In this document: one piece after another, positions 53,771 to 62,140 of the stretch
How positions within the stretch are numbered: position 1 is the stretch's first letter
Layout of the letters: each line of letters opens with the position of its first letter
Assembly: GCA_019359325.1 (NCBI GenBank)
Contig: JAHHHN010000015.1
Span: forward strand, 62,001 to 126,000
Length of the DNA stretch: 64,000 nt
Source: Mojavia pulchra JT2-VF2
GTDB taxonomy: Bacteria > Cyanobacteriota > Cyanobacteriia > Cyanobacteriales > Nostocaceae
Direction: 5' to 3'
Notes under the pieces: model-generated
Database searches by the model: none
What the model was told of the DNA's origin: nothing
What the model saw: the letters and a program-made list of their open reading frames with translations, nothing else
Position numbers and translations under genes: made by a program

Positions 53771-53801
53771 AATGGGTAACGGGTTTGACAAATTACCCAT
53801 T
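53771..53801. terminator. Inverted repeat at the 3' end of the SLH-fasciclin gene
   Basis: AATGGGTAA and TTACCCATT, perfect nine-base arms around a 13-base loop. It lies 38 bases beyond the stop of the minus-strand SLH-fasciclin gene and could end its transcript. No strong T-run. Confidence 0.45.
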
Positions 53802-53838
53802 ACCCATTTATTTACAAACAAAAGACAATAAATTCTTA

Positions 53839-55641
53839 CTATCTGAAGTTGTAGCCAACCCCCAATACTATCCCGACATCAGTGTCATCCAAAAAAGCTG
53901 CATTTACAGCACCATTCGCCGTAAAATTACCGCCTAAAGGAACATCTATACCGCCAGTTAGCAGCAAACCAAGCTCGACATCATCCTGAGTGTCAATAGC
54001 TACGCCAGCGCCTAAATAAGGAGATATTGGGAACGGTTGTACGACGTCCACATCTGCTGCGCGTGGAGTAAAATCCAACGTCAAGGGAACCAGAACCAGT
54101 GTATTGTCTCCAAAAATCGCTGACGGACGCACTGATATATTACGTGTCAACCCGATTTTGCTGATCACCGCAATGTTACCTTCGCCCAAGGAGGAGGTAT
54201 CACCTGTTAAACCAATATTACCAGCAACCCCTATATAGCTAGAGCCTCCGCGAGTAGCTCTACCTGGCGTAACACCATCAGTAGTTTCTCCTTGATTAGT
54301 ATCGCCTGGTTGTTGGCTAGTCAGGTTAGGCGGTATCAGGACTTGGTTAATTGCATGAATCACACCATTGCTAGCTTGGACATTCGCCTGAATAACTCTG
54401 GCATCGTTGACTGCAATTTGATTGGTGGCGGTGTCAACCTTAACATTGACTGATGCGTCTTCAATCGTTTTTACTTCCCCAGTTGACAGTTGAGTAGATG
54501 TTACTTGACCAGGCAGCACATGATATCTCAAAATCTTAATCAATGTTTCTCTGTTTTCTGGTTGCTGTAACTGCTCTAAAGTGCCAGCTGGTAAAGCAGC
54601 AAATGCTTCATTGGTGGGAGCGAAAACCGTGTAAGGGCCTGCTTGTTGTAAGGTATCTGCTAAACCTGCTGTTTTTAGTAAAGAAGTCAGAGTTGTAAAA
54701 GAACTGCTAGAAGCAGCCAAGGAAACGATGTCAGTGCCAGTAGGTTGCGTGGTGCCAGTAGGACTACCTGCAACAATATAAGTAGCGGCTGGGGCATTGC
54801 TAGCAATTGGTTGCACCTGTCCTTGTCTGGCTAAAGCTTGATATAAAAGTGCTGCGGCTTCGGCACGAGTTAGAGGTTGTTGCGGATTGAGTTGTCTGAC
54901 ATTTGGATAGTTGACAACCATATTGGCTTGTGTCGCAGCTGCCACACTATTAACTGCATAGTCTGGGATTGCTGTGGCGTCTGAGTAATAGGTACTCAAC
55001 ACATTAGATGCAGCATCGGTGCTAGTTACACCCAAGCCGCTGGTCAAAGCAACGATCGCCTGTACCTTAGGAATTTGTTGATTGGGCAAAAATACGTTTC
55101 CCGGATAGCCTGACATAAATCCGGTTTCGTATGCTTCCTGAATTGCAGCAGCTGCCCAGAAGTTAGACGGAACATCTGAAAATTGCTGTGATTGCCGAGT
55201 TGGGTTCTGGTTAAAGGCTTTTTGAATCATTGCGGCAAATTCAGCACGAGTCACAGCCTGATTCGGCCTGAAACTGCCATCAGGAAAGCCACTAATTACG
55301 TTTCTTTGAGCTAAGGCTTGAATGAATGGACTAGCCCAGTAATCTGAGCCAACATCAGACAAATTTGTCGTTGTAGCTGGTGTTTGAGTTGTACCTGGTG
55401 TTTGAGTGGTACCTGGTGTTTGAGTTGTACCTGGTGTTTGAGTTGTACCTGGTGTTTGAGTGGTACCTGGTGTTTGAGTTGTACCTGGCGATTCAGTTGT
55501 ACCTGGCGATTCAGTTGTACCTGGAACAGTATTTTGAGCTGAAGCTCGGGTAGAAATTACAATAGGGCTTAATGTAGCAGCTATCACTCCCAAAGCTAGG
55601 AAACTGTTCTTTACTGACGATCCACGAAAGAAACTACACAT
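53839..55641 (-). CDS. SLH-domain/fasciclin fusion with C-terminal beta-barrel-like domain
   Basis: 600 residues. GGAGG ten bases before the ATG supports the start. A signal peptide (FLALGVIAATLSPIVIS, cleavage near ASAQ) leads to eight PGTTES/PGTTQT repeats, then three SLH repeats (SDVGSDYWASPFIQALAQRN; FWAAAAIQEAYETGFMSGYP; PLTRAEAAALLYQAL), which bind peptidoglycan-linked polymer. Next is a FAS1 (fasciclin) adhesion domain (TLLKTAGLADTLQQAGPYTV, FAPTNEAF, GVIHAINQVL). The last 130 residues are beta-strand rich (YIGVAGNIGLTGDTSS ... VGIVLGVGYNFR), like a small outer-membrane barrel. Probably a cell-surface protein linking outer membrane and wall. Confidence 0.88.
   Translation of the reverse strand: MCSFFRGSSVKNSFLALGVIAATLSPIVISTRASAQNTVPGTTESPGTTESPGTTQTPGTTQTPGTTQTPGTTQTPGTTQTPGTTQTPATTTNLSDVGSDYWASPFIQALAQRNVISGFPDGSFRPNQAVTRAEFAAMIQKAFNQNPTRQSQQFSDVPSNFWAAAAIQEAYETGFMSGYPGNVFLPNQQIPKVQAIVALTSGLGVTSTDAASNVLSTYYSDATAIPDYAVNSVAAATQANMVVNYPNVRQLNPQQPLTRAEAAALLYQALARQGQVQPIASNAPAATYIVAGSPTGTTQPTGTDIVSLAASSSSFTTLTSLLKTAGLADTLQQAGPYTVFAPTNEAFAALPAGTLEQLQQPENRETLIKILRYHVLPGQVTSTQLSTGEVKTIEDASVNVKVDTATNQIAVNDARVIQANVQASNGVIHAINQVLIPPNLTSQQPGDTNQGETTDGVTPGRATRGGSSYIGVAGNIGLTGDTSSLGEGNIAVISKIGLTRNISVRPSAIFGDNTLVLVPLTLDFTPRAADVDVVQPFPISPYLGAGVAIDTQDDVELGLLLTGGIDVPLGGNFTANGAVNAAFLDDTDVGIVLGVGYNFR
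55379..55522. repeat. 18-bp tandem repeat encoding PGTTQT/PGTTES
   Basis: Eight near-identical 18-base units run in frame through the linker of the SLH-fasciclin protein. Two units code PGTTES and the others PGTTQT. Copy number can vary without frame loss. Confidence 0.88.
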
Positions 55642-56632
55642 GAAAATATCCTCCAGAAAAAAGTAGAGCCATTTCTCAATTCATTGATTGACTGTTAAAA
55701 ACTGGTGTATGCAAGGTTGAGTGGGCACACATATTCAAATAATTTCGGGTTTGCTTCGCCATAAAAACTACGAATGCGAAGTGTTCAATCCTGAAAATCA
55801 AAAAATTTGCATTTATAGCCACCTGCCCTTGCGCCTTATAAAGTTTCTTCAAATGTTTGCCGCATATAGCAGCCTTAATTGGGTTGTGAAAGTTCAATGT
55901 TTAAATAACCAGAGATAACCCCAAAGACAGAGAAGGCTGCTATGGTGATTTGCTTGGCGTCAAAAATCAAGATAATTACTATAAACGCATGGCTTAATCA
56001 GTTTTAGGATTGCAGTCTGGTAGCTGCAAAAGTAGTGTTTAGTAACCGTTTTAGCATCTTGAAAAAGCTTAATTACATCAATCTTGAATAGCATGAGTCT
56101 AGTCACGAAAGAGGAGAAAGTGTAATTTCCATACAGTTACCATTTTTCATCTTTAACCTCACTCACACAACTAGCTAATGGCTATACTTTGATATTTGTT
56201 TTTTCACACTTTAGATAGTTGACTACAGTGATGAATAGGTGAGCATGGGCGTGAATTGAAAAGCTTTAGACGCTAAAACGGCGATCGCATTTGTGATTTT
56301 TTAGCATGATTAGCCAAATATTTGTGTCTGGTATTGGCTTTGCTGAGATTATTATCTGAGCAAGAAAAAATTTAATGTCTAAAATACCAAAATCTACGAT
56401 TGGCAATTACACAATAATTTGTTGATGCTAGGTGTTAGCAGATAATAAACTATCTATTGATTATCTTATGGAAATTTGCTCAACCTTTACTTTATATTAT
56501 CAGTTGTAGATAATTAGCTAAGGTTACCAGGAGTCTATCATTGGGTGTATCTTTGTAGAGCGATCGCCAATTAAGCTGAGTAAAAAACAAGACTGTGGCA
56601 GATAAAACAAAAAAATTCAAATCACCCTAATA
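55642..56632. other. 1-kb gene-free region upstream of the SLH-fasciclin gene
   Basis: The largest non-coding stretch. Open frames here are short and lack good starts. Two HIP1 sites lie at about 56281 and 56562. The first part must hold the promoter of the SLH gene, including the GGAGG leader at about 55652. AT-rich; no RNA gene, stem-loop or repeat stood out. Confidence 0.5.
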
Positions 56633-57048
56633 TCACTTCAGTGTGGACAACTCCTGCACTTCATGGCGGGCTAATAGCTTAACTTTGCTACCTAAAGGCG
56701 CACGTACCACCCATTCCACCTTTGCCCTATCTTTGGTAGAGTCACTTTGCCCCCTAGTAGGAGCAGAGGGTTTGTAGGCGCATCCTTCTAATTGTCCTAA
56801 CTCTTTACGGAGTTTACCGATTTCCAGAGTTTTTTCATCGCTCCAACGTAGCAGTTTCAAGTCGTCTTCTAGGGGGTGTTCCCGCTGCCATTCTATATAT
56901 TGATACTCAGTAATTCCAGCTTGACGCTGCGGACTCCAGATTTCTACTGTCCAGGCAAATAAGCCTTGATATTCATAAGCCCAGTCGCCGAATGTACGGC
57001 AGATGAAGTCTTTCAGGTCATAACGGAACTCATGAAAGGTAGAATAAT
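56633..57048 (-). pseudogene. M14 carboxypeptidase C-terminal remnant with internal deletion
   Basis: On the minus strand an open frame without a start codon gives STFHEFRYDLKDFICRTFGD, then WAYEYQGLFAWTVEIWSPQR, QAGITEYQYIEWQREHPLED and LKLLRWSDEKTLEI. Those phrases resemble the C-terminal half of zinc carboxypeptidases (peptidase M14), including the conserved W(T/S)VE region. It then jumps to GKLRKELGQLEGCAYKPSAP and KVEWVVRAPLGSKVKLLARH, the far C-terminal domain of the same family as I remember it. The catalytic zinc-binding half is gone and an internal segment seems deleted. Confidence 0.5.
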
Positions 57049-57064
57049 TACTAATTCGTAATTC

Positions 57065-58003
57065 TTAATTTAAGTAAAATAATAATCCAATTCCAGCGAT
57101 CGCTATTCCTACACCTGCGATCGCTCTGAGGCTGATTTTTTCACCCATCTGCATAGCGATGGGGATCACAAACAATGGACTAGTTTGCAACAATGTTGAG
57201 GCTATTCCGGCCGCAGTAAATTTAATTGCTATCTGCTGCAACCAAATTCCTAAAAAGGTTCCACAAAAGGCAGCAAAAAAACTTGCTAAAATTATACGCT
57301 TTGATTGCCAGTAGGGATAGGAAAATGCCGTTTCCCTACGATTAGAAAACCATGCCGAAACTAAGATAGTTAACACACCTGCAATTAATCGCAATAAGGC
57401 AGCCCATAACGGTGTAACGCTTCCAGTCGCAAATGCCATACGAGAAATCACAGTTCCAGCGGCGTTTGTGATTGCTGCTAACAAACCAAAACCGATTCCC
57501 TGCCATAGGTGCGTTGAGCTAACCTCGTTTGTACCTGGGATTCGCTCTGTTACTACCCAAGCTACTCCCAAAATTGTGAGAATAATACCACACCAAGCGT
57601 TGACATTGAGTTGTTCTTTGAGAAGAATCATTGCCGCGATCGCCGTGGTTGGTGGCGCAAGTGTTCCCAAGAGTAAAACGCGACGCGCCCCCAAATAATT
57701 GATGGCAGCAAGGAAGGCTGTATCACCCCAGCCAATGCCTACAGCACCGCTGAGGAAGAGTAGACATACAGGTAAGGGGGAAAGCTTCGGTAACAGTTCG
57801 CCACTGAGCAAAATTGTTAGGAGCAAGAGGGCGATCGCAATTATTCCTTTAATCAAGTTCAGCTGCATTGGTGGAATACGTTGCCCTAAAAGACCATACA
57901 CCACCGAAGCTACAGCCCATAAGCAGGCAGCAGCTAAAGCTGCCACTTCACCCTTTAAATCTGTAAGCGAGAAAATTAAGAAATTATTAAAAATAGTATG
58001 CAC
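57065..58003 (-). CDS. EamA/DMT-family transporter
   Basis: 312 residues, ten predicted TM helices in two five-helix halves, the EamA (DUF6) drug/metabolite exporter fold. Phrases: VAALAAACLWAVASVVYGLL, AVGIGWGDTAFLAAINYLGA, RVLLLGTLAPPTTAIAAMIL, and the second-half copy FCGTFLGIWLQQIA ... LLQTSPLFVIPIAM. The GTG at 58001-58003 is the furthest start; an internal GTG may be used instead, so the first 19 residues are uncertain. The substrate is unknown. It abuts the M14 remnant. Confidence 0.9.
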   Translation of the reverse strand: MHTIFNNFLIFSLTDLKGEVAALAAACLWAVASVVYGLLGQRIPPMQLNLIKGIIAIALLLLTILLSGELLPKLSPLPVCLLFLSGAVGIGWGDTAFLAAINYLGARRVLLLGTLAPPTTAIAAMILLKEQLNVNAWCGIILTILGVAWVVTERIPGTNEVSSTHLWQGIGFGLLAAITNAAGTVISRMAFATGSVTPLWAALLRLIAGVLTILVSAWFSNRRETAFSYPYWQSKRIILASFFAAFCGTFLGIWLQQIAIKFTAAGIASTLLQTSPLFVIPIAMQMGEKISLRAIAGVGIAIAGIGLLFYLN

Positions 58004-58223
58004 CCATGAATTAATGCTTGAAACTATTTAATAATACAACAGTTAATTAACTAAAAATTAGCACTCAAACGAGGCAAGTGCTAATTTGTTACTGAAGTTT
58101 AATACTTCTGATATAAGCGGATATTGTACTTTTTATGGATGGCATTTAAGTAGACTTTCAAATATAATTAATCATACTAAGCTAAAGCTTCCATGTAACT
58201 GATTAGCAATTGAGAGGACTGGA

Positions 58224-58556
58224 ATGAAATACACTTTTGACATCATAGGGGTATCTCCAGTTTTACAGTATTTTAATCATCAACCACAACAAAAAGGAGT
58301 GGAATACCTGGGAACGCCTACTTGCACTTTAGATGCATTTTTAGAATCTGTAGAAACAGTTCCAGCAAAGTGGAATTGGAATCTTGATCAAGTGGTAGAC
58401 ACAGTAATTCAATTTTGGTTAAACAATGCCGAAAGCATTCGCTATTGGAAAACACGTTTAAGTGATGCTGGCAAGGATAATTTAATAGTAGCGAGAGTAG
58501 CGGATTTCACGGCTTTACAAGCTGAATTTGAATCCTTATTGGGTAAAGATTGGTAA
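58224..58556 (+). CDS. Conserved hypothetical protein
   Basis: 110 residues. A GAGAGGAC ribosome site lies seven bases before the ATG. Soluble, helical/strand mix: KYTFDIIGVSPVLQYFNHQP, YLGTPTCTLDAFLESVETVP, WNLDQVVDTVIQFWLNNAES, VARVADFTALQAEFESLLG. I do not know a function; it looks like a cyanobacterial family of about 110 residues. It lies alone between divergent EamA and convergent ATP-grasp genes. Confidence 0.65.
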   Translation: MKYTFDIIGVSPVLQYFNHQPQQKGVEYLGTPTCTLDAFLESVETVPAKWNWNLDQVVDTVIQFWLNNAESIRYWKTRLSDAGKDNLIVARVADFTALQAEFESLLGKDW

Positions 58557-58698
58557 TTATATCAACAGCAATAATATTGCAGATGATTGCGGTGCGTTAA
58601 AGCAGCACTTAACGCACCAATACAATTTATTTATGGGCGTTGCAGAGAAAGCGGGATGATTTTGCAACGCCAGAAAATTTTTAGCCCTGCTTCCCAGC

Positions 58699-59718
58699 TT
58701 ACCCCACTGTTCTGCAAGGCCTATTTTCGTGTTCTTTCTCCAGCGCTGTCAGGAGTTTGAGATATAAATTTTCTACTCTCTGAATTTGCAGTTCCCCAAA
58801 TGATGCATAGTTAAGTAAGCCAGGAGAGCCATTCACTTCGATAATGGTATACTCTATCATTGGCATAGTTATATCACTGGTAATAATATCTACGCCTGCT
58901 AATCTTAGCCCCATATCTTTTGTAATATTGACGGCTAATTTTTTAAAATCTGGATGGATAGTTTCAGTTACATCTACTGCTTCACCTCCACTCGATAAGT
59001 TTGCATTATCTAAAAGATAAACAATACTATCCTTTGGTATAACGCTATCAAAAGTTAGTTTTTGCCTTTGCAATTTTCTTTTAATTCTAAAATCATCAAA
59101 ATTTATAATTCTTCTACCAGTTTTGTTAAGAATTTCTTGCTTGTTATGCAAAAGTTCTAAAACACTAGATTTGGCATCTCCTACTATAAATAAGGGAATC
59201 CTCTGATAAGCTATAAGAACTTCTTCATCTAGTACTACGATTCTATAGTCATTCCCGCTATGGAACCTCTCGACAATAAACCCTGCGGTTATTCGCAATA
59301 TTTTATTAGCTACTTGATAATATTCGCGTTTATTATAAACTTTAGTAACTAATATTCCTTGACTGAGATTCAGCGGCTTAACAATTACAGGAAATCCTAA
59401 AGTTTTAGCATAAAAAAAACCATCATCAGTATTTCTGAGCGTTTTTATTTTGTTACACAATTGGTCATTAAAAAACGTCTTTCCTTCGGGAACTTTATAT
59501 CCAAAGTGCCTCAGAAAAAAACTAGCGCTACCTTTATCTTTTGCTATTTCTGCTGAACCGAAACCATTGATATTAAATTGGGTAGAACGAAAAACAGTTT
59601 TATTTCCATTTTTAAAAGTAATGTGTCCAACGAATTTACATTCTGGATCTACTATAAGCACTGCTCCTATTTTATCAACAACTCTTTGAATTATTGATAT
59701 GACAAATGGTGTTTTCAT
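58699..59718 (-). CDS. Orphan ATP-grasp ligase, CphA-like
   Basis: 339 residues. The core matches the ATP-grasp domain of cyanophycin synthetase and bifunctional GshF: IAKDKGSASFFLRHFGYKVP, FPVIVKPLNLSQG (K114), GNDYRIVVL, LDNANLSSGGEAVDVTE, IHPDFKKLAVNITKDMGLRL, AGVDIITSD and IIEVNGSPGLLNYAS. Mg2+-binding Glu/Asn lie in the last. It lacks the Mur-ligase half and the N-terminal domain of CphA, so it should join an acyl-phosphate intermediate to an amine of an unknown peptide or amino acid. Composition is AT-richer than its neighbours, hinting at transfer. No precursor peptide or partner was found within 1 kb. Confidence 0.85.
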   Translation of the reverse strand: MKTPFVISIIQRVVDKIGAVLIVDPECKFVGHITFKNGNKTVFRSTQFNINGFGSAEIAKDKGSASFFLRHFGYKVPEGKTFFNDQLCNKIKTLRNTDDGFFYAKTLGFPVIVKPLNLSQGILVTKVYNKREYYQVANKILRITAGFIVERFHSGNDYRIVVLDEEVLIAYQRIPLFIVGDAKSSVLELLHNKQEILNKTGRRIINFDDFRIKRKLQRQKLTFDSVIPKDSIVYLLDNANLSSGGEAVDVTETIHPDFKKLAVNITKDMGLRLAGVDIITSDITMPMIEYTIIEVNGSPGLLNYASFGELQIQRVENLYLKLLTALEKEHENRPCRTVG

Positions 59719-60109
59719 TTTATTAAATAAAAATTTAAAGTTTAAGAGAATTTACATTTTTGACTTAATTGCCCTAAAAAATTATGTGCGATCGCACATA
59801 TGTAATCTTTGCTATGTCTCCAGCTTTGGTGCTATGCTGTGGTTTTCTCGGTGAAAAATTAAAAAATGGGCACAATATATATTCCAGTGCTATGTCCTAG
59901 ATTGTCAATCCTGAAATTTCTCTTCAGTTCTCAATTTTGTAGGTTACTGAAGATATTAAAGTGACAATAACTAATATTTAGCACTAAGTGTTGACAAGAA
60001 AAAAATAATGTATTAATAAGGGTGCAGCAACATTAAAAAAGCGTTAGTGCATCCCCGCCAAAAGACTTGCTAACGCCCTTTATTAAACTCCTCACGGATT
60101 ATCTAGATC
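59719..60109. other. Intergenic region between divergent ATP-grasp and small conserved gene
   Basis: AT-rich with a HIP1-like site near 59792 (GCGATCGCACAT). Near 60041-60076 GCGTTAG and CTAACGC form a weak seven-base stem just upstream of the next start; it could be a 5' leader fold. No short ORF that looks like a peptide substrate for the ATP-grasp enzyme was seen. Confidence 0.45.
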
Positions 60110-60346
60110 ATGCCACAAAATACCGATTACATAGATTCCAGCACAGAAAATCAGGCGAAAGCTTACAGGAAACGTCTTAATACTTGGGCAATTACTCGTG
60201 TAGTTCCCAATACGGAACCTGTGATTGTTGCTCGATTCCGCAGTCGTTCTGATGCAGACGGATATTTACGACACTTACGCCAAGTAATTCCTAATACTTC
60301 TTTTGAGATTATTGTTGATTATCAACGCGATGAAGCTGTAATGTAA
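60110..60346 (+). CDS. Small conserved cyanobacterial protein
   Basis: 78 residues. Phrases: KAYRKRLNTWAITRVVPNTE, PVIVARFRSRSDADGYLRHL, RQVIPNTSFEIIVDYQRD. The pattern (basic helix, then beta-alpha-beta) recalls a small RRM- or SPOR-like fold; I cannot name it. It has its own start with no close neighbour, and is followed by a near-perfect hairpin (60392-60430). Confidence 0.65.
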   Translation: MPQNTDYIDSSTENQAKAYRKRLNTWAITRVVPNTEPVIVARFRSRSDADGYLRHLRQVIPNTSFEIIVDYQRDEAVM

Positions 60347-60391
60347 ATTTTTTAAAAGGCGATATTTAATGAACAATCGCCTATTAAGTTC

Positions 60392-60430
60392 TAGACGGAG
60401 GAAGCCGAATCTTAGGCTTCTTCCCGTCTA
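60392..60430. terminator. Hairpin between convergent genes
   Basis: TAGACGG-AGGAAGCC pairs with GGCTTCTTCCCGTCTA with one bulge or mismatch; the loop is GAATCTTA. It separates the plus-strand small gene from the minus-strand toxin remnant and may terminate both. Confidence 0.65.
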
Positions 60431-60448
60431 TAAAGATTTATTGTGAAA

Positions 60449-60773
60449 TTAAAGGTGCGATGTCTCTTGATTCGCCGCTTTACGTCTACGCAACCTATGA
60501 AAATAGAGATAAATATCTTTACGGTGTAGCACCCGTTGAAACATAACTGTTTCACCGTCGAAGATAATGCCGATACGATAATCACCTATCCGAATTCGAT
60601 ATGCGTTTTCGTATCCCTTGAGCTTTTTTAAGTTGGTAATTTCTGCAAAACTTTGAATTTTTGGTATTTCTTCAAAAGTCAAAGCCCTAATAGATTCATA
60701 GTAAGGCGTACTTTTAAGAGCTTTGAAGAGCTTTGATATCTTTCAAAAAACTAGGTAGATATTGCGTGTTCAC
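60449..60773 (-). pseudogene. RelE/ParE-type toxin broken by a 10-bp duplication
   Basis: The GTG at 60771-60773 overlaps the antitoxin stop (GTGA), the usual linkage in such pairs. It reads VNTQYLPSFLKDIKAL, then is thrown out of frame and stops at QSS. The other frame continues KSTPYYESIRALTFEEIPKI, then LKKLKGYENAYRIRIGDYRI and FQRVLHRKDIYLYF, a complete RelE C-terminus. The cause is visible: a tandem 10-base unit (TAAGAGCTTT, GAAGAGCTTT at 60715-60734) where an unbroken gene would have one copy. The toxin is therefore inactivated while the antitoxin is intact. Confidence 0.75.
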
Positions 60774-60973
60774 TCTTTCTCTAGTTCTGCTAGTGCTTCA
60801 TCAAGGTTAAGCGGCATTTCATTTTGTACTTCCTTCATAGCAATAATTAGTCCTTCGTCCTCAATAGCCTCTAAGAGACGTTTATAATCATTGAAGTCTA
60901 TGATCACTTTACGGATATTACCTTCTGTGTCAGTGATCAGTTCTTGAGCAAATGGATATCTATCAGCTTCCAT
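60770..60973 (-). CDS. RelB/Phd-type antitoxin
   Basis: 67 residues: MEADRYPFAQELITDTEGNI, RKVIIDFNDYKRLLEAIEDE, GLIIAMKEVQNEMPLNLDEA, LAELEKE. The N-terminal half has the fold of Phd/YefM/RelB DNA-binding antitoxins and the acidic C-terminal half would bind a RelE toxin. The stop overlaps the start of the relE remnant. With the toxin frameshifted, the antitoxin may now act only as a repressor or against related toxins elsewhere, such as that at 63570-63818. Confidence 0.8.
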   Translation of the reverse strand: MEADRYPFAQELITDTEGNIRKVIIDFNDYKRLLEAIEDEGLIIAMKEVQNEMPLNLDEALAELEKE

Positions 60974-61008
60974 TGTATTTTTCTAAAATCTTACATCTTC
61001 AGTTTAAG

Positions 61009-61043
61009 GCGATTGCGCGGAGCGCAGTGCCAAAGGCGATCGC
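61009..61043. repeat. Dispersed repeat GCGATTGCGCGGAGCGCAGTGCC
   Basis: Reverse complement of the 4704-4727 repeat (GGCACTGCGCTCCGC and a GCAAT end), followed by AAAGGCGATCGC. It lies between the RelB-type antitoxin and HicA genes. Confidence 0.6.
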
Positions 61044-61063
61044 ACATCAGATAATTATCTTGT

Positions 61064-61303
61064 TTACTTTAATAAAAATTCAATTTCTTCATCACTAAAA
61101 CCAAACTGCCGAAAAATCCGCAAAACATAACTAGGAGACATTTCTCCTGCACCCATATCTATAGGAACGACTCTACGTTGTCCATCAACTTCACGAGTAT
61201 ATAAGCAGTGATCGCCTTTGCCTTCTCGATAAAATGTACAGCCCCCTTTTTCTAAAAGCTTAATTAGCTCTTTTGGTTTCAGGGAAGGTATATTTTTAGG
61301 CAT
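61064..61303 (-). CDS. hicA: HicA-type mRNA interferase toxin
   Basis: 79 residues: MPKNIPSLKPKELIKLLEKG, GCTFYREGKGDHCLYTREVD, and the C-terminal VVPIDMGAGEMSPSYVLRIF. The dsRBD-like HicA fold with the catalytic His in KGDHCLY is intact. It should cleave mRNA unless bound by HicB. It overlaps hicB by eight bases on the same strand, antitoxin first. A frameshifted copy of its 3' end is found at 63247-63340. Confidence 0.87.
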   Translation of the reverse strand: MPKNIPSLKPKELIKLLEKGGCTFYREGKGDHCLYTREVDGQRRVVPIDMGAGEMSPSYVLRIFRQFGFSDEEIEFLLK

Positions 61304-61562
61304 AAACCTTTCTTAATTCATATATTTCGGAATCTTGCTGTTGTTCTTCTATTAGCAAAAATTCATGTAGTTCTTCTATAGAAATTGGAGATTTATAGAT
61401 ATTAGTTTCAGTTTCATAAACTACTTCAAAAGACTCAATTGCTTCTTTTAACTTGCTAATGGCATCATCTTGAGTCTTTCCCTGTCCTACAATTCCGTTT
61501 TCTAAACACAAAGCAATCCAATAATCAGCGCTTTGCCTAAGTACTACAGTGTAAAATTCCAT
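61296..61562 (-). CDS. hicB: HicB-type antitoxin
   Basis: 88 residues: MEFYTVVLRQSADYWIALCL, ENGIVGQGKTQDDAISKLKE, then IESFEVVYETETNIYKSPIS. This is the partial RNase H-like fold of HicB, with G-x-G-x-T before the helix. There is no C-terminal HTH or RHH domain; the acidic tail (LLIEEQQQDSEIYEL) may bind DNA or toxin. It overlaps hicA, ATG to stop, so translation is coupled. Confidence 0.82.
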   Translation of the reverse strand: MEFYTVVLRQSADYWIALCLENGIVGQGKTQDDAISKLKEAIESFEVVYETETNIYKSPISIEELHEFLLIEEQQQDSEIYELRKVYA

Positions 61563-61667
61563 TTGCCTTTACAATACTTATTTTTATTTACTATTCTAAA
61601 CGATCGCAAAATCAGTGTATTGTCTCACCTCTGGAGGCTGAAAAGCCAGCACAATATCGCTTCAAAT

Positions 61668-62123
61668 TTAATTAATATTTTGCCATTCACGAGCATCTAC
61701 AAATAATGATAAATGTTTAACATTAGTAGTAGCAATAGTAACTTGATGCCCTTTTAATTCTTCAATTTTCGCTTGTGCTGCTAAAATAACATCACCATCA
61801 AGAGATTTAGGATCAGCAGTAGGATTTCCTGTATTTCTAACTTCAGCCCAAAAATTTGCAGCTAGAAGCATTACAGAAGTAGTAATAGGTAAATAAGTAA
61901 TTGCTTGTTTAAGTTGCTCTAACCGTTTAATACCTGATATTTTGCCTGCTCTCAGTAGTTCTCGCCTTACTTCATAATCAGCAATTTCAGGTAAAACTAT
62001 TTGATACCCTTTTAATGGTAGTTCATCTAACCATTCTTTACATTCCTGACAAATAGGATTAGTATTTTTAGGATTTGTTACCATTCCTAAGATATTCGTA
62101 TCTAAGAAAACCAGTTTACTCAT
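61668..62123 (-). CDS. PIN-domain ribonuclease toxin (VapC-like)
   Basis: 151 residues from the ATG at 62121-62123; a TTG five codons earlier is less likely. The PIN acidic residues are complete: D in KLVFLDTNIL, E in VLPEIADYEV, D in SLDGDVILAAQA and the final NVKHL. Such proteins cleave tRNA or rRNA. The preceding gene on the same strand (62141-62476) is the probable antitoxin. Part of its 5' coding DNA is repeated at 63860-63887. Confidence 0.88.
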   Translation of the reverse strand: MSKLVFLDTNILGMVTNPKNTNPICQECKEWLDELPLKGYQIVLPEIADYEVRRELLRAGKISGIKRLEQLKQAITYLPITTSVMLLAANFWAEVRNTGNPTADPKSLDGDVILAAQAKIEELKGHQVTIATTNVKHLSLFVDAREWQNIN

Positions 62124-62140
62124 AAACGCTAATGCCAATT

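Noticed and set aside
53725-53937. 70-codon plus-strand frame after the O-methyltransferase remnant
   Set aside because: Its second half lies opposite the SLH-fasciclin coding DNA and its first half contains the inverted repeat.
55676-55897. 73-codon minus-strand frame upstream of the SLH gene
   Set aside because: Overlaps an equally long plus-strand frame; neither has good start signals or composition.
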